Origin: Bos javanicus
Taxonomy: Eukaryota > Chordata > Mammalia > Artiodactyla > Bovidae
Length of the DNA: 64,000 nucleotides
Direction of reading: 5' to 3'
Assembly: GCF_032452875.1 (NCBI RefSeq)
Contig: NW_026893631.1
Span: 62,001-126,000 of the forward strand
Shown: piece after piece, positions 51,801 through 63,104 of the stretch
Layout of the letters: every line of letters begins with the position of its first letter
How positions within the stretch are numbered: the first letter of the stretch is position 1
The notes under the pieces: generated by a model
The model's database searches: none
What the model saw: the letters and a program-made list of their open reading frames with translations, nothing else
What the model was told of the DNA's origin: nothing
Translations under genes and position numbers: made by a program

Positions 51801-54800
51801 GTGATCAGTGCATGATCAGCCACGTGATCAGTGCATGATAGCCACGTGATCAGTGCATGATCAGTCACGTGATCAGTGCATGATCAGTCACGTGATCAGT
51901 GCATGATCAGCCACGTGATCAGTGCATGATCAGCCACGTGATCAGTGCATGATCAGCCACGTGATCAGTGCATGATCAGCCACGTGATCAGTGCATGATT
52001 GCCACGTGATCAGTGCATGATCAGTCACGTGATCAGTGCATGATCAGGCACGTGATCAGTGCATGATCAGCCACGTGATCAGTGCATGATAGCCACGTGA
52101 TCAGTGCATGATCAGTCACGTGATCAGTGCATGATCAGTCACGTGACCAGTACATGGTAGCTACATGATCATTGCATGATCAGCCACGTGATCAGTGCAT
52201 GATAGCCACGTGATCAGTGCATGATCAGTCACGTGATCAGTGCATGATCAGTCACGTGATCAGTGCATGATCAGCCACGTGATCAGTGCATGATCAGCCA
52301 CGTGATCAGTGCATGATAGCCACGTGATCAGTGCATGATCAGTCACGTGATCAGTGCATGATCAGTCACGTGATCAGTGCATGATCAGCCACGTGATCAG
52401 TGCATGATCAATTACGTGATCAGTGCATGATCAGTCACGTGATCAGTGCATGGTAGCTGTGATCAGTGCATGATCAGCCACGTGATCAGTGCATGATAGC
52501 CACGTGATCAGTGCATGATCAGTCACGTGATCAGTGCATGATCAGCCACGTGATCAGTGCATGATCAGTCACGTGATCAGCACATGGTAGCTGCGTGATC
52601 AGTGCATGATCAGCCACGTGATCAGTGCATGATAGCCACGTGATCAGTGCATGATAGCCACGTGATCAGTGCATGATCAGTCACGTGATCAGTGCATGAT
52701 CAGCCACGTGATCAGTGCATGATCAGTCACGTGATCAGTGCATGATCAGTCACGTGATCAGTGCATGATCAGCCACGTGATCAGTGCATGATCAGTCACG
52801 TGATCAGTGCATGATAGCTGCGTGATCAGTGCATGATCAGCCACGTGATCAGTGCATGATAGCCACGTGATCAGTGCATGATAGCCACGTGATCAGTGCA
52901 TGATCAGTCACGTGATCAGTGCATGATTGCCACGTGATCAGTGCATGATCAGTCACGTGATCAGTGCATGATCAGTCACGTGATCAGTGCATGATCAGCC
53001 ACGTGATCAGTGCATGATCAGTCACGTGATCAGTGCATGATCAATTACGTGATCAGTGCATGATCAGTCACGTGATCAGTACATGGTAGCTACGTGATCA
53101 GTGCATGATCAGCCACGTGATCAGTGCATGATAGCCACGTGATCAGTGCATGATCAGTCACGTGATCAGTGCATGATCAGTCACGTGATCAGTGCATGAT
53201 CAGCCACGTGATCAGTGCATGATCAGTCACGTGATCAGTGCATGATCAGTCACGTGATCAGTGCATGATCAGTCACGTGATCAGTGCATGATCAGTCACG
53301 TGATCAGTGCATGATCAGCCACGTGATCAGTGCATGATCAGCCACGTGATCAGTGCATGATCAGTCACGTGATCAGTGCATGATCAGTCACGTGATCAGT
53401 GCATGATAGCTACGTGATCAGTGCATGATCAGTCACGTGATCAGTGCATGATCAGCCACGTGATCAGTGCATGATCAGTCACGTGATCAGTATGATCAGC
53501 CACGTGATCAGTGCATGATAGCCACGTGATCAGTGCATGATCAGTCACGTGATCAGTGCATGATCAGCCACGTGATCAGTGCATGATCAGTCACGTGATC
53601 AGCACATGATAGCTGCGTGATCAGTGCATGATCAGCCACGTGATCAGTGCATGATAGCCACGTGATCAGTGCATGATCAGTCACGTGATCAGTGCATGAT
53701 CAGCCACGTGATCGTGTGTGATCAGCCACGTGATCAGTGCATGATGAGTCACGTGATCAGTGCATGATCAATTACGTGATCAGTGCATGATCAGTCACGT
53801 GACCAGTACATGGTTGCTACGTGATCATTGCATGATCAGCCACGTGATCAGTGCATGATAGCCACGTGATCAGTGCATGATCAGTCACGTGATCAGTGCA
53901 TGATCAGTCACGTGATCAGTGCATGATCATTTACGTGATCAGTGCATGATCAGTCACGTGACCAGTATATGGTACCTACGTGATCATTGCATGATCAGCC
54001 ACGTGATCAGTGCATGATAGCCACGTGATCAGTGCATGATCAGTTACGTGATCAGTGTATGATCAGCCACGTGATCAGTGCATGAGTGCCACGTGATCAG
54101 TGCATGATCAGTCACGTGACAGTGTGTGATCAGCCACGTGATCAGTGCATGATCAGCCACGTGATCAGTGCATGATAGCCACGTGATCAGTGCATGATCA
54201 GTTACGTGATCAGTGTATGATCAGCCACGTGATCAGTGCATGATAGCCACGTGATCAGTGCATGATCAGTCACGTGATCAGTGCATGATCAGCCACGTGA
54301 TCAGTGCATGATCAGTCACGTGATCAGTGCATGATCAATTACGTGATCAGTGCATGATCAGTCACGTGACCAGTACATGGTTGCTACGTGATCATTGCAT
54401 GATCAGCCACGTGAGTGCATGATAGCCACGTGATCAGTGCATGATCAGTCACGTGATCAGTGCATGATCAGTCACTGATCAGTGCATGATCATTTACGTG
54501 ATCTGTGCATGATCAGTCACGTGACCAGTATATGGTAGCTACGTGATCATTGCATGATCAGCCACGTGATCAGTGCATGATAGCCACGTGATCAGTGCAT
54601 GATCAGTTACGTGATCAGTTATGATCAGCCACGTGATCAGTGCATGAGTGCCACGTGATCAGTGCATGATCAGTCACGTGACAGTGTGTGATCAGCCACG
54701 TGATCAGTGCATGATCAGCCACGTGATCAGTGCATGATAGCCACGTGATCAGTGCATGATCAGTTACGTGATCAGTGTATGATCAGCCACGTGATCAGTG

Positions 54801-56300
54801 CATGATAGCCACGTGATCAGTGCATGATCAGTCACGTGATCAGTGCATGATCAGTCACGTGATCAGTGCATGATCAGCCACGTGATCAGTGCATGATAGC
54901 CACGTGATCAGTGCATGATCAGCCACGTGATCAGTGCATGATCAGCCACGTGATCAGTGCATGATTGCCACGTGATCAGTGCATGATCAGTCACGTGATC
55001 AGTGCATGATCAGGCACGTGATCAGTGCATGATCAGCCACGTGATCAGTGCATGATACCACGTGATCAGTGCATGATCAGTCACGTGATCAGTGCATGAT
55101 CAGTCACGTGATCAGTACATGGTAGCTACGTGATCATTGCATGATCAGCCACGTGATCAGTGCATGATAGCCACGTGATCAGTGCATGATCAGTCACGTG
55201 ATCAGTGCATGATCAGTCACGTGATCAGTGCATGACAGGCACGTGATCAGTGCATGATCAGCCACGTGATCAGTGCATGATAGCCACGTGATCAGTGCAT
55301 GATCAGTCACGTGATCAGTGCATGATCAGTCACGTGATCAGTGCATGATCAGCCACGTGATCAGTGCATGATCAATTACGTGATCAGTGCATGATCAGTC
55401 ACGTGATCAGTGCATGGTAGCTGCGTGATCAGTGCATGATCAGCCACGTGATCAGTGCATGATAGCCACGTGATCAGTGCATGATCAGTCACGTGATCAG
55501 TGCATGATCAGCCACGTGATCAGTGCATGATCAGTCACGTGATCAGCACATGATAGCTGCGTGATCAGTGCATGATCAGCCACGTGATCAGTGCATGATA
55601 GCCACGTGATCAGTGCATGATAGCCACGTGATCAGTGCATGATCAGTCACGTGATCAGTGCATGATCAGCCACGTGATCAGTGCATGATCAGTCACGTGA
55701 TCAGTGCATGATCAGTCACGTGATCAGTGCATGATCAGCCACGTGATCAGTGCATGATCAGTCACGTGATCAGTGCATGATAGCTGCGTGATCAGTGCAT
55801 GATCAGCCACGTGATCAGTGCATGATAGCCACGTGATCAGTGCATGATCATCCACGTGATCAGTGCATGATAGTCACGTGATCAGTGCATGATAGCCACG
55901 TGATCAGTGCATGATCAGTCACGTGATCAGTGCATGATCAGTCACGTGATCAGTGCATGATCAGCCACGTGATCAGTGCATGATCAGTCACGTGATCAGT
56001 GCATGATCAATTACGTGATCAGTGCATGATCAGTCACGTGACCAGTACATGGTTGCTACGTGATCAGTGCATGATCAGCCACGTGATCAGTGCATGATAG
56101 CCACGTGATCAGTGCATGATCAGTCACGTGATCAGTGCATGATCAGTCACGTGATCAGTGCATGATCAGCCACGTGATCAGTGCATGATCAGTCACGTGA
56201 TCAGTGCATGATCAGTCACGTGATCAGTGCATGATCAGCCACGTGATCAGTGCATGATCAGTCATGTAGTCAGTGCATGATAGCCCGTGATCAGTGCATG
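42840..56300. repeat. ~3.49-kb higher-order repeat, about 3.8 copies
   Basis: Marker variants recur at a near-constant distance: ATGATGAGTC at 43159 and 46645 (3486 bp) and 53741 (7096 bp further); first TATATGG of each doublet at 43383, 46870, 50363 and 53967 (3487, 3493, 3604 bp); GTCATGTGTCAG at about 45930 and 49417 (about 3487 bp). The last copy is about 110 bp longer. Edges are estimates, because the flanking repeats are of the same family. Confidence 0.7.
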
Positions 56301-56568
56301 ATCAGTCCCGTGATCAGTGCATGATCAGCCACGTGATCAGTGCATGATAGCCACGTGATCAGTGCATGATCAGTCACGTGATCAGTGCATGATCAGCCAC
56401 GTGATCAGTGCATGATAGCCACGTGATCAGTGCATGACAATTACGTGATCAGTGCATGATCAGTCACGTGATCAGTGCATGATAGCCACGTGATCAGTGC
56501 ATGATCAGTCACGTGATAGTGTGTGATCAGCCACGTGAACAGTGCATGATCAGTCACGTGATCAGGGC

Positions 56569-56800
56569 CTGCTGAGCTGCGTGATTACTGTCTGCTCATC
56601 TGCTTGACAATTGCCAGCTGAGCTGTACGATTCCTGCCTGTCATCTGCTTGACAATTGCCACCTGTGCTGCATAATTCCTGCCTGCTCATCTACTTGATT
56701 ATTGCCAGCTGAGCAGCATGATTTCTCAGAGCTGAGTTCCATGATTATAGCCTGCTGACTGATTCGTGCCTACTCAGCTCTTTGTTCATTGCCTCCAGAT
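56569..56800. repeat. 46-bp-dimer block 11, 4-bp deletion subtype
   Basis: 232 bp. It lacks four bases in the monomer reading CTGACTGTTTGATTCG elsewhere (here CTGACTGATTCG), which closes the minus-strand frame found in other blocks. It is the most diverged block: CTGTACG, GCCACCTGTGC, TCATCTACTTG, GATTATAGCC and CCAGATGCAC are private. The shoulder after it is cut short; the TTAAGTCACG and CACGGTATC monomers are absent. Confidence 0.88.
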
Positions 56801-57181
56801 GCACATGATCAGTGTATGACACCAAACATGATCAGTGCATGATCAGTCACATGATCAATGCATGATCAGCCACGTGATCAGTGCATGATCAGTTACGTGA
56901 TCAGTGCATGATCAGTCACGTGACCAGTGCATGATAGCCACGTGATCAGTGCATGATCAGCCACGTGATCAGTGCATGATCAGCCACGTGATCAGTGCAT
57001 GATCAGTTACGTGAGCAGTGCATGATCAGCCACGTGATCAGTGCATGGTCAGACACGTGAACAGTGTATGATCAGCCACGTGATCAGTGCATGATATCCA
57101 AGTGATCAGTGCATGATCAATCACGTGATCAGTGTATGATCAGCCACGTGAACAGTGCATGCTCAGTCACGTGATCAGGGC
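56801..57181. repeat. 23-bp repeats, 381 bp between blocks 11 and 12
   Basis: About 16 monomers, the smallest block-to-block gap in the window (613 bp start to start). It starts with GACACCAAACATG, a variant of the usual shoulder. Confidence 0.85.
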
Positions 57182-57417
57182 CTGCTGAGCTGCGTGATTA
57201 CTGTCTGCTCATCTGCTTGACAATTGCCAGCTGAGCTGCATGATTCCTGCCTGTCATCTGCTTGACAATTGCCAGCTGTGCTGTGTAATTCCTGCCTGCT
57301 CAGCTGCTTGATTATTGCCAGCTGAGCAGCATGATTCCTCACAGCTGAGTTCCATGATTATTGCCTGCTGACTGTTTGATTCGTGCCTACTCAGCTCTTT
57401 GTTTATTGCCTCCAGAG
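57182..57417. repeat. 46-bp-dimer block 12
   Basis: 236 bp, ATG subtype without the 4-bp deletion, and with the full shoulder and the GATTGCTACG / CAGGCACG signature of the left-hand class. It carries GTGTAATTCC, shared only with block 1. Confidence 0.88.
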
Positions 57418-60400
57418 GCACATGATCAGTGTATGATAGCAAACATGATCAGCGCATGATCAGTCACATGATCAGCGCCATTAAGTCACGTGATCACTAC
57501 ATGATAGTCATGTGATCAGTCCATGCTCAGTCACGGTATCAGTGCATGATCAGCCACGTGATCAGTGCATGATAGCCACGTGATCAGTGCATGATCAGCC
57601 ACGTGATCAGTGCATGATCAGCCACGTGATCAGTGCATGATTGCTACGTGATCAGTGCATGATCAGTCACGTGATCAGTGCATGATCAGGCACGTGATCA
57701 GTGCATGATCAGCCACGTGATCAGTGCATGATAGCCACGTGATCAGTGCATGATCAGTCACGTGATCAGTGCATGATCAGTCACGTGACCAGTACATGGT
57801 AGCTACGTGATCATTGCATGATCAGCCACGTGAGTAGTGCATGATAGCCACGTGATCAGTGCATGATCAGTCACGTGATCAGTGCATGATCAGTCACGTG
57901 ATCAGTGCATGATCAGGCACGTGATCAGTGCATGATCAGCCACGTGATCAGTGCATGATAGCCACGTGATCAGTGCATGATCAGTCACGTGATCAGTGCA
58001 TGATCAGCCACGTGATCAGTGCATGATCAGCCACGTGATCAGTGCATGATCAATTACGTGATCAGTGCATGATCAGTCACGTGATCAGTGCATGATAGCC
58101 ACGTGATCAGTGCATGATCAGCCACGTGATCAGTGCATGATCAGCCACGTGATCAGTGCATGATCAGTCACGTGATCAGTACATGATAGCTGCGTGATCA
58201 TTGCATGATCAGCCACGTGATCAGTGCATGATAGCCACGTGATCAGTGCATGATAGCCACGTGATCAGTGCATGATCAGTCACGTGATCGTGTGTGATCA
58301 GCCACGTGATCAGTGCATGATATCCACGTGATCAGTGCATGATAGCCACGTGATCAGTGCATGATAGCCACGTGATCAGTGCATGATCAGTCACGTGATA
58401 CATGTGTGATCAGCCACGTGATCAGTGCATGATGAGCCACGTGATCAGTGCATGATCAATTACGTGATCAGTGCATGATCAGTCACGTGACCAGTACATG
58501 GTTGCTACGTGATCATTGCATGATCAGCCACGTGAGCAGTGCATGATAGCCACGTGATCAGTGCATGATCAGTCACGTGATCAGTGCATGATCAGTCACG
58601 TGAACAGTGCATGATCATTTACGTGATCAGTGCATGATCAGTCACGTGACCAGTATATGTTACCTACGTGATCATTGCATGATCAGCCACGTGAGCAGTG
58701 CATGATAGCCACGTGATCAGTGCATGATCAGTTACGTGAGCAGTGTATGATCAGCCACGTGATCAGTGCATGAGTGCCACGTGATCAGTGCATGATCAGT
58801 CACGTGACAGTGTGTGATCAGCCACGTGATCAGTGCATGATCAGCCACGTGATCAGTGCATGATAGCCACGTGATCAGTGCATGATCAGTTACGTGATCA
58901 GTGTATGATCAGCCACGTGATCAGTGCATGATCAGACACGTGATCAGTGCATGATCAGCCACGTGATCAGTGCATGATATCCACGTGATCAGTGCATGAT
59001 CAGTCACGTGATCAGTGTATGATCAGCCACGTGATCAGTGCATGATCAGTCACGTGATCAGTGCATGATCAATTACGTGATCAGTGCATGATCAGTCACG
59101 TGACCAGTACATGGTTGCTACGTGATCATTGCATGATCAGCCACGTGATCAGTGCATGATAGCCACGTGATCAGTGCATGATCAGTCACGTGATCAGTGC
59201 ATGATCAGTCACTGATCAGTGCATGATCAGTTACGTGATCAGTGCATGATCAGTCACGTGACCAGTATATGGTAGCTACGTGATCATTGCATGATCAGCC
59301 ACGTGATCAGTGCATGATAGCCACGTGATCAGTGCATGATCAGTCACGTGATCAGTGTATGATCAGCCACGTGATCAGTGCATGAGTGCCACGTGATCAG
59401 TGCATGATCAGTCACGTGATCAGTGTGTGATCAGCCACGTGATCAGTGCATGATCAGCCACGTGATCAGTGCATGATAGCCACGTGATCAGTGCATGATC
59501 AGTCACGTGATCAGTGCATGATCAGCCACGTGATCAGTGCATGATAGCCACGTGATCAGTGCATGATCAGTCACGTGATCAGTGCATGATCAGTCACGTG
59601 ATCAGTGCATGATCAGCCACGTGATCAGTGCATGATCAGTCACGTGATCAGTGCATGATAGCTACGTGATCAGTGCATGATCAGCCACGTGATCAGTGCA
59701 TGATAGCCACGTGATCAGTGCATGATCAGCCACGTGATCAGTGCATGATCAGCCACGTGATCAGTGCATGATAGCCACGTGATCAGTGCATGATCAGCCA
59801 CGTGATCAGTGCATGATCAGCCACGTGATCAGTGCATGATAGCCACGTGATCAGTGCATGATCAGTCACGTGATCAGTGCATGATCAGGCACGTGATCAG
59901 TGCATGATCAGCCACGTGATCAGTGCATGATAGCCACGTGATCAGTGCATGATCAGTCACGTGATCAGTGCATGATCAGTCACGTGATCAGTACATGGTA
60001 GCTACGTGATCAGTGCATGATCAGCCACGTGATCAGTGCATGATAGCCACGTGATCAGTGCATGATCAGTCACGTGATCAGTGCATGATCAGTCACGTGA
60101 TCAGTGCATGATCAGGCACGTGATCAGTGCATGATCAGCCACGTGATCAGTGCATGATAGCCACGTGATCAGTGCATGATCAGTCACGTGATCAGTGCAT
60201 GATCAGTCACGTGATCAGTGCATGATCAGCCACGTGATCAGTGCATGATCAGTTACGTGATCAGTGCATGATCAGTCACGTGATCAGTGCATGATAGCTA
60301 CGTGATCAGTGCATGATCAGCCACGTGATCAGTGCATGATAGCCACGTGATCAGTGCATGATCAGTCACGTGATCAGTGCATGATCAGCCACGTGATCAG

Positions 60401-60676
60401 TGCATGATCAGTCACGTGATCAGCACATGATAGCTGCGTGATCAGTGCATGATCAGCCACGTGATCAGTGCATGATAGCCACGTGATCAGTGCATGATCA
60501 GCCACGTGATCAGTGCATGATCAGTCACGTGATCAGTGCATGATCAGCCACGTGATCAGTGCATGATCAGCCACGTGATCAGTGCATGATAGCCACGTGA
60601 TCAGTGCATGATCAGTCACGTGATCAGTGTATGATCAGCCACGTGAACAGTGCATGCTCAGTCACGTGATCAGGGC
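57418..60676. repeat. 23-bp repeats, 3.3 kb
   Basis: Contains TATATGTTACC (58654) and TATATGGTAGC (59266), 612 bp apart rather than the usual 566-567, so two monomers have been gained between them. Confidence 0.85.
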
Positions 60677-60908
60677 CTGCTGAGCTGCGTGATTACTGTC
60701 TGCTCATCTGCTTGACAATTGCCAGCTGAGCTGCACGATTCCTGCCTGTCATCTGCTTGACAATTGCCAGCTGTGCTGCATAATTCCTGCCTGCTCAGCT
60801 GCTTGATTATTGCCAGCTGAGCAGCATGATTTCTCAGAGCTGAGTTCCATGATTATTGCCTGCTGACTGATTCGTGCCTACTCAGCTCTTTGTTCATTGC
60901 CTCCAGAG
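60677..60908. repeat. 46-bp-dimer block 13, 4-bp deletion subtype
   Basis: 232 bp. Same deletion (CTGACTGATTCG) as blocks 11 and 14, ACG subtype, with GCATAATTCC and TTTCTCAGAGCTG. The shoulder is short and passes into ordinary repeats after about 55 bp. Confidence 0.88.
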
Positions 60909-62872
60909 GCACATGATCAGTGTATGATACCAAACATGATCAGCACATGATCAGTCACATGATCAGTGCATGATAGCCACGTGATCAGTGCATGATCAGT
61001 TACGTGATCAGTGCATGATCAGTCACGTGATCAGTGCATGGTAGCCACGTGATCAGTGCATGATCAGCCACGTGATCAGTGCATGATCAGCCACGTGATC
61101 AGTGCATGATCAGTCACGTGATCAGTGCATGATCAGCCACGTGATCAGTGCATGATGCCACGTGATCAGTGCATGATCAGTCACGTGACAGTGCATGATC
61201 AGCCACGTGATCAGTGCATGATCAGCCACGTGATCAGTGCATGATAGCCACGTGATCAGTGCATGATCAGTCACGTGATCAGTGCATGATCAGCCACGTG
61301 ATCAGTGCATGATCAGACACGTGATCAGTGCATGATCAGCCACGTGATCAGTGCATGATAGCCACGTGATCAGTGCATGATCAGTCACGTGATCAGTGTG
61401 TGATCAGCCACGTGATCAGTGCATGATCAGTCACGTGATCAGTGCATGATCAATTACGTGATCAGTGCATGATCAGTCACGTGACCAGTACATGGTTGCT
61501 ACGTGATCATTGCATGATCAGCCACGTGATCAGTGCATGATAGCCACGTGATCAGTGCATGATCAGTCACGTGATCAGTGCATGATCAGTCACTGATCAG
61601 TGCATGATCATTTACGTGATCAGTGCATGATCAGTCACGTGATCAGTATATGGTAGCTACGTGATCATTGCATGATCAGCCACGTGATCAGTGCATGATA
61701 GCCACGTGATCAGTGCATGATCAGTCACGTGATCAGTGTATGATCAGCCACGTGATCAGTGCATGAGTGCCACGTGATCAGTGCATGATCAGTCACGTGA
61801 TCAGTGTGTGATCAGCCACGTGATCAGTGCATGATCAGCCACGTGATCAGTGCATGATAGCCACGTGATCAGTGCATGATCAGTTACGTGATCAGTGCAT
61901 GATCAGCCACGTGATCAGTGCATGATCAGACACGTGATCAGTGCATGATCAGCCACGTGATCAGTGCATGATATCCACGTGATCAGTGCATGATCAGTCA
62001 CGTGATCAGTGCATGATCAGTCACGTGATCAGTGCATGATCAGCCACGTGATCAGTGCATGATCAGTCACGTGATCAGTGCATGATAGCTACGTGATCAG
62101 TGCATGATCAGCCACGTGATCAGTGCATGATAGCCACGTGATCAGTGCATGATAGCCACGTGATCAGTGCATGATCAGTCACGTGATCAGTGCATGATCA
62201 GCCACGTGATCAGTGCATGATCAGCCACGTGATCAGTATGATCAGCCACGTGATCAGTGCATGATAGCCACGTGATCAGTGCATGATCAGTCACGTGATC
62301 AGTGCATGATAGCCACGTGATCAGTGCATGATCAGCCACGTGATCAGTGCATGATCAGTCACGTGATCAGTGCATGATCAGTCACGTGATCAGTGCATGA
62401 TCATCCACGTGATCAGTGCATGATCAGTCATGTGATCAGTGCATGATAGCCCATGATCAGTGCATGATCAGTCCCGTGATCAGTGCATGATCAGCCACGT
62501 GATCAGTGCATGATAGCCACGTGATCAGTGCATGATCAGTCACGTGATCAGTGCATGATCAGCCACGTGATCAGTGCATGATAGCCACGTGATCAGTGCA
62601 TGACAGTCACGTGATCAGTGCATGATCAGTCACGTGATCAGTGCATGATCAGCCACGTGATCAGTGCATGATCAGTCACGTGATCAGTGCATGATCAGCC
62701 ACGTGATCAGTGCATGATCAGTCACGTGATCAGTGCATGGTAGCTGCGTGATCAGTGCATGATCAGCCACGTGATCAGTGCATGATAGCCACGTGATCAG
62801 TGCATGATCAGTCACGTGATCAGTGTATGATCAGCCACGTGAACAGTGCATGCTCAGTCACGTGATCAGGGC
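60909..62872. repeat. 23-bp repeats, 2.0 kb
   Basis: Starts with GATACCAAACATG, then regular monomers. Two GATGCCACG/GAGTGCCACG markers and a degenerate GTCATGTG monomer near 62428 are present. Nothing non-satellite. Confidence 0.85.
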
Positions 62873-63104
62873 CTGCTGAGCTGCGTGATTACTGTCTGCT
62901 CATCTGCTTGACAATTGCCAGCTGAGCTGCACGATTCCTGCCTGTCATCTGCTTGACAATTGCCAGCTGTGCTGCATAATTCCTGCCTGCTCAGCTGCTT
63001 GATTATTGCCAGCTGAGCAGCATGATTTCTCACAGCTGAGTTCCATGATTATTGCCTGCTGACTGATTCGTGCCTACTCAGCTCTTTGTTCATTGCCTCC
63101 AGAG
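62873..63104. repeat. 46-bp-dimer block 14, 4-bp deletion subtype
   Basis: 232 bp with the same deletion as blocks 11 and 13, ACG subtype, GCATAATTCC and TTTCTCACAGCTG. It lies 2196 bp from block 13 and has the same short shoulder. Confidence 0.88.

Larger units (their letters stand above)
39235..56568. repeat. Block-free 23-bp repeat stretch, 17.3 kb
   Basis: The longest uninterrupted run of 23-bp repeats here and the most regular in sequence. It holds a 1022-bp tandem duplication near 40.3-42.3 kb and a ~3.49-kb higher-order repeat from about 42.8 kb (separate entries). TATATGG doublets lie at 43383/43950, 46870/47437, 50363/50838 and 53967/54529. A small diverged patch lies at 45247-45296. 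I see no gene or non-satellite insertion in it. Confidence 0.88.

Noticed and set aside
39235..56568. A hidden gene, tRNA or non-satellite insertion in the block-free domain
   Set aside because: Read line by line it is 22/23-bp monomers throughout; every deviation is a monomer variant or a small indel.
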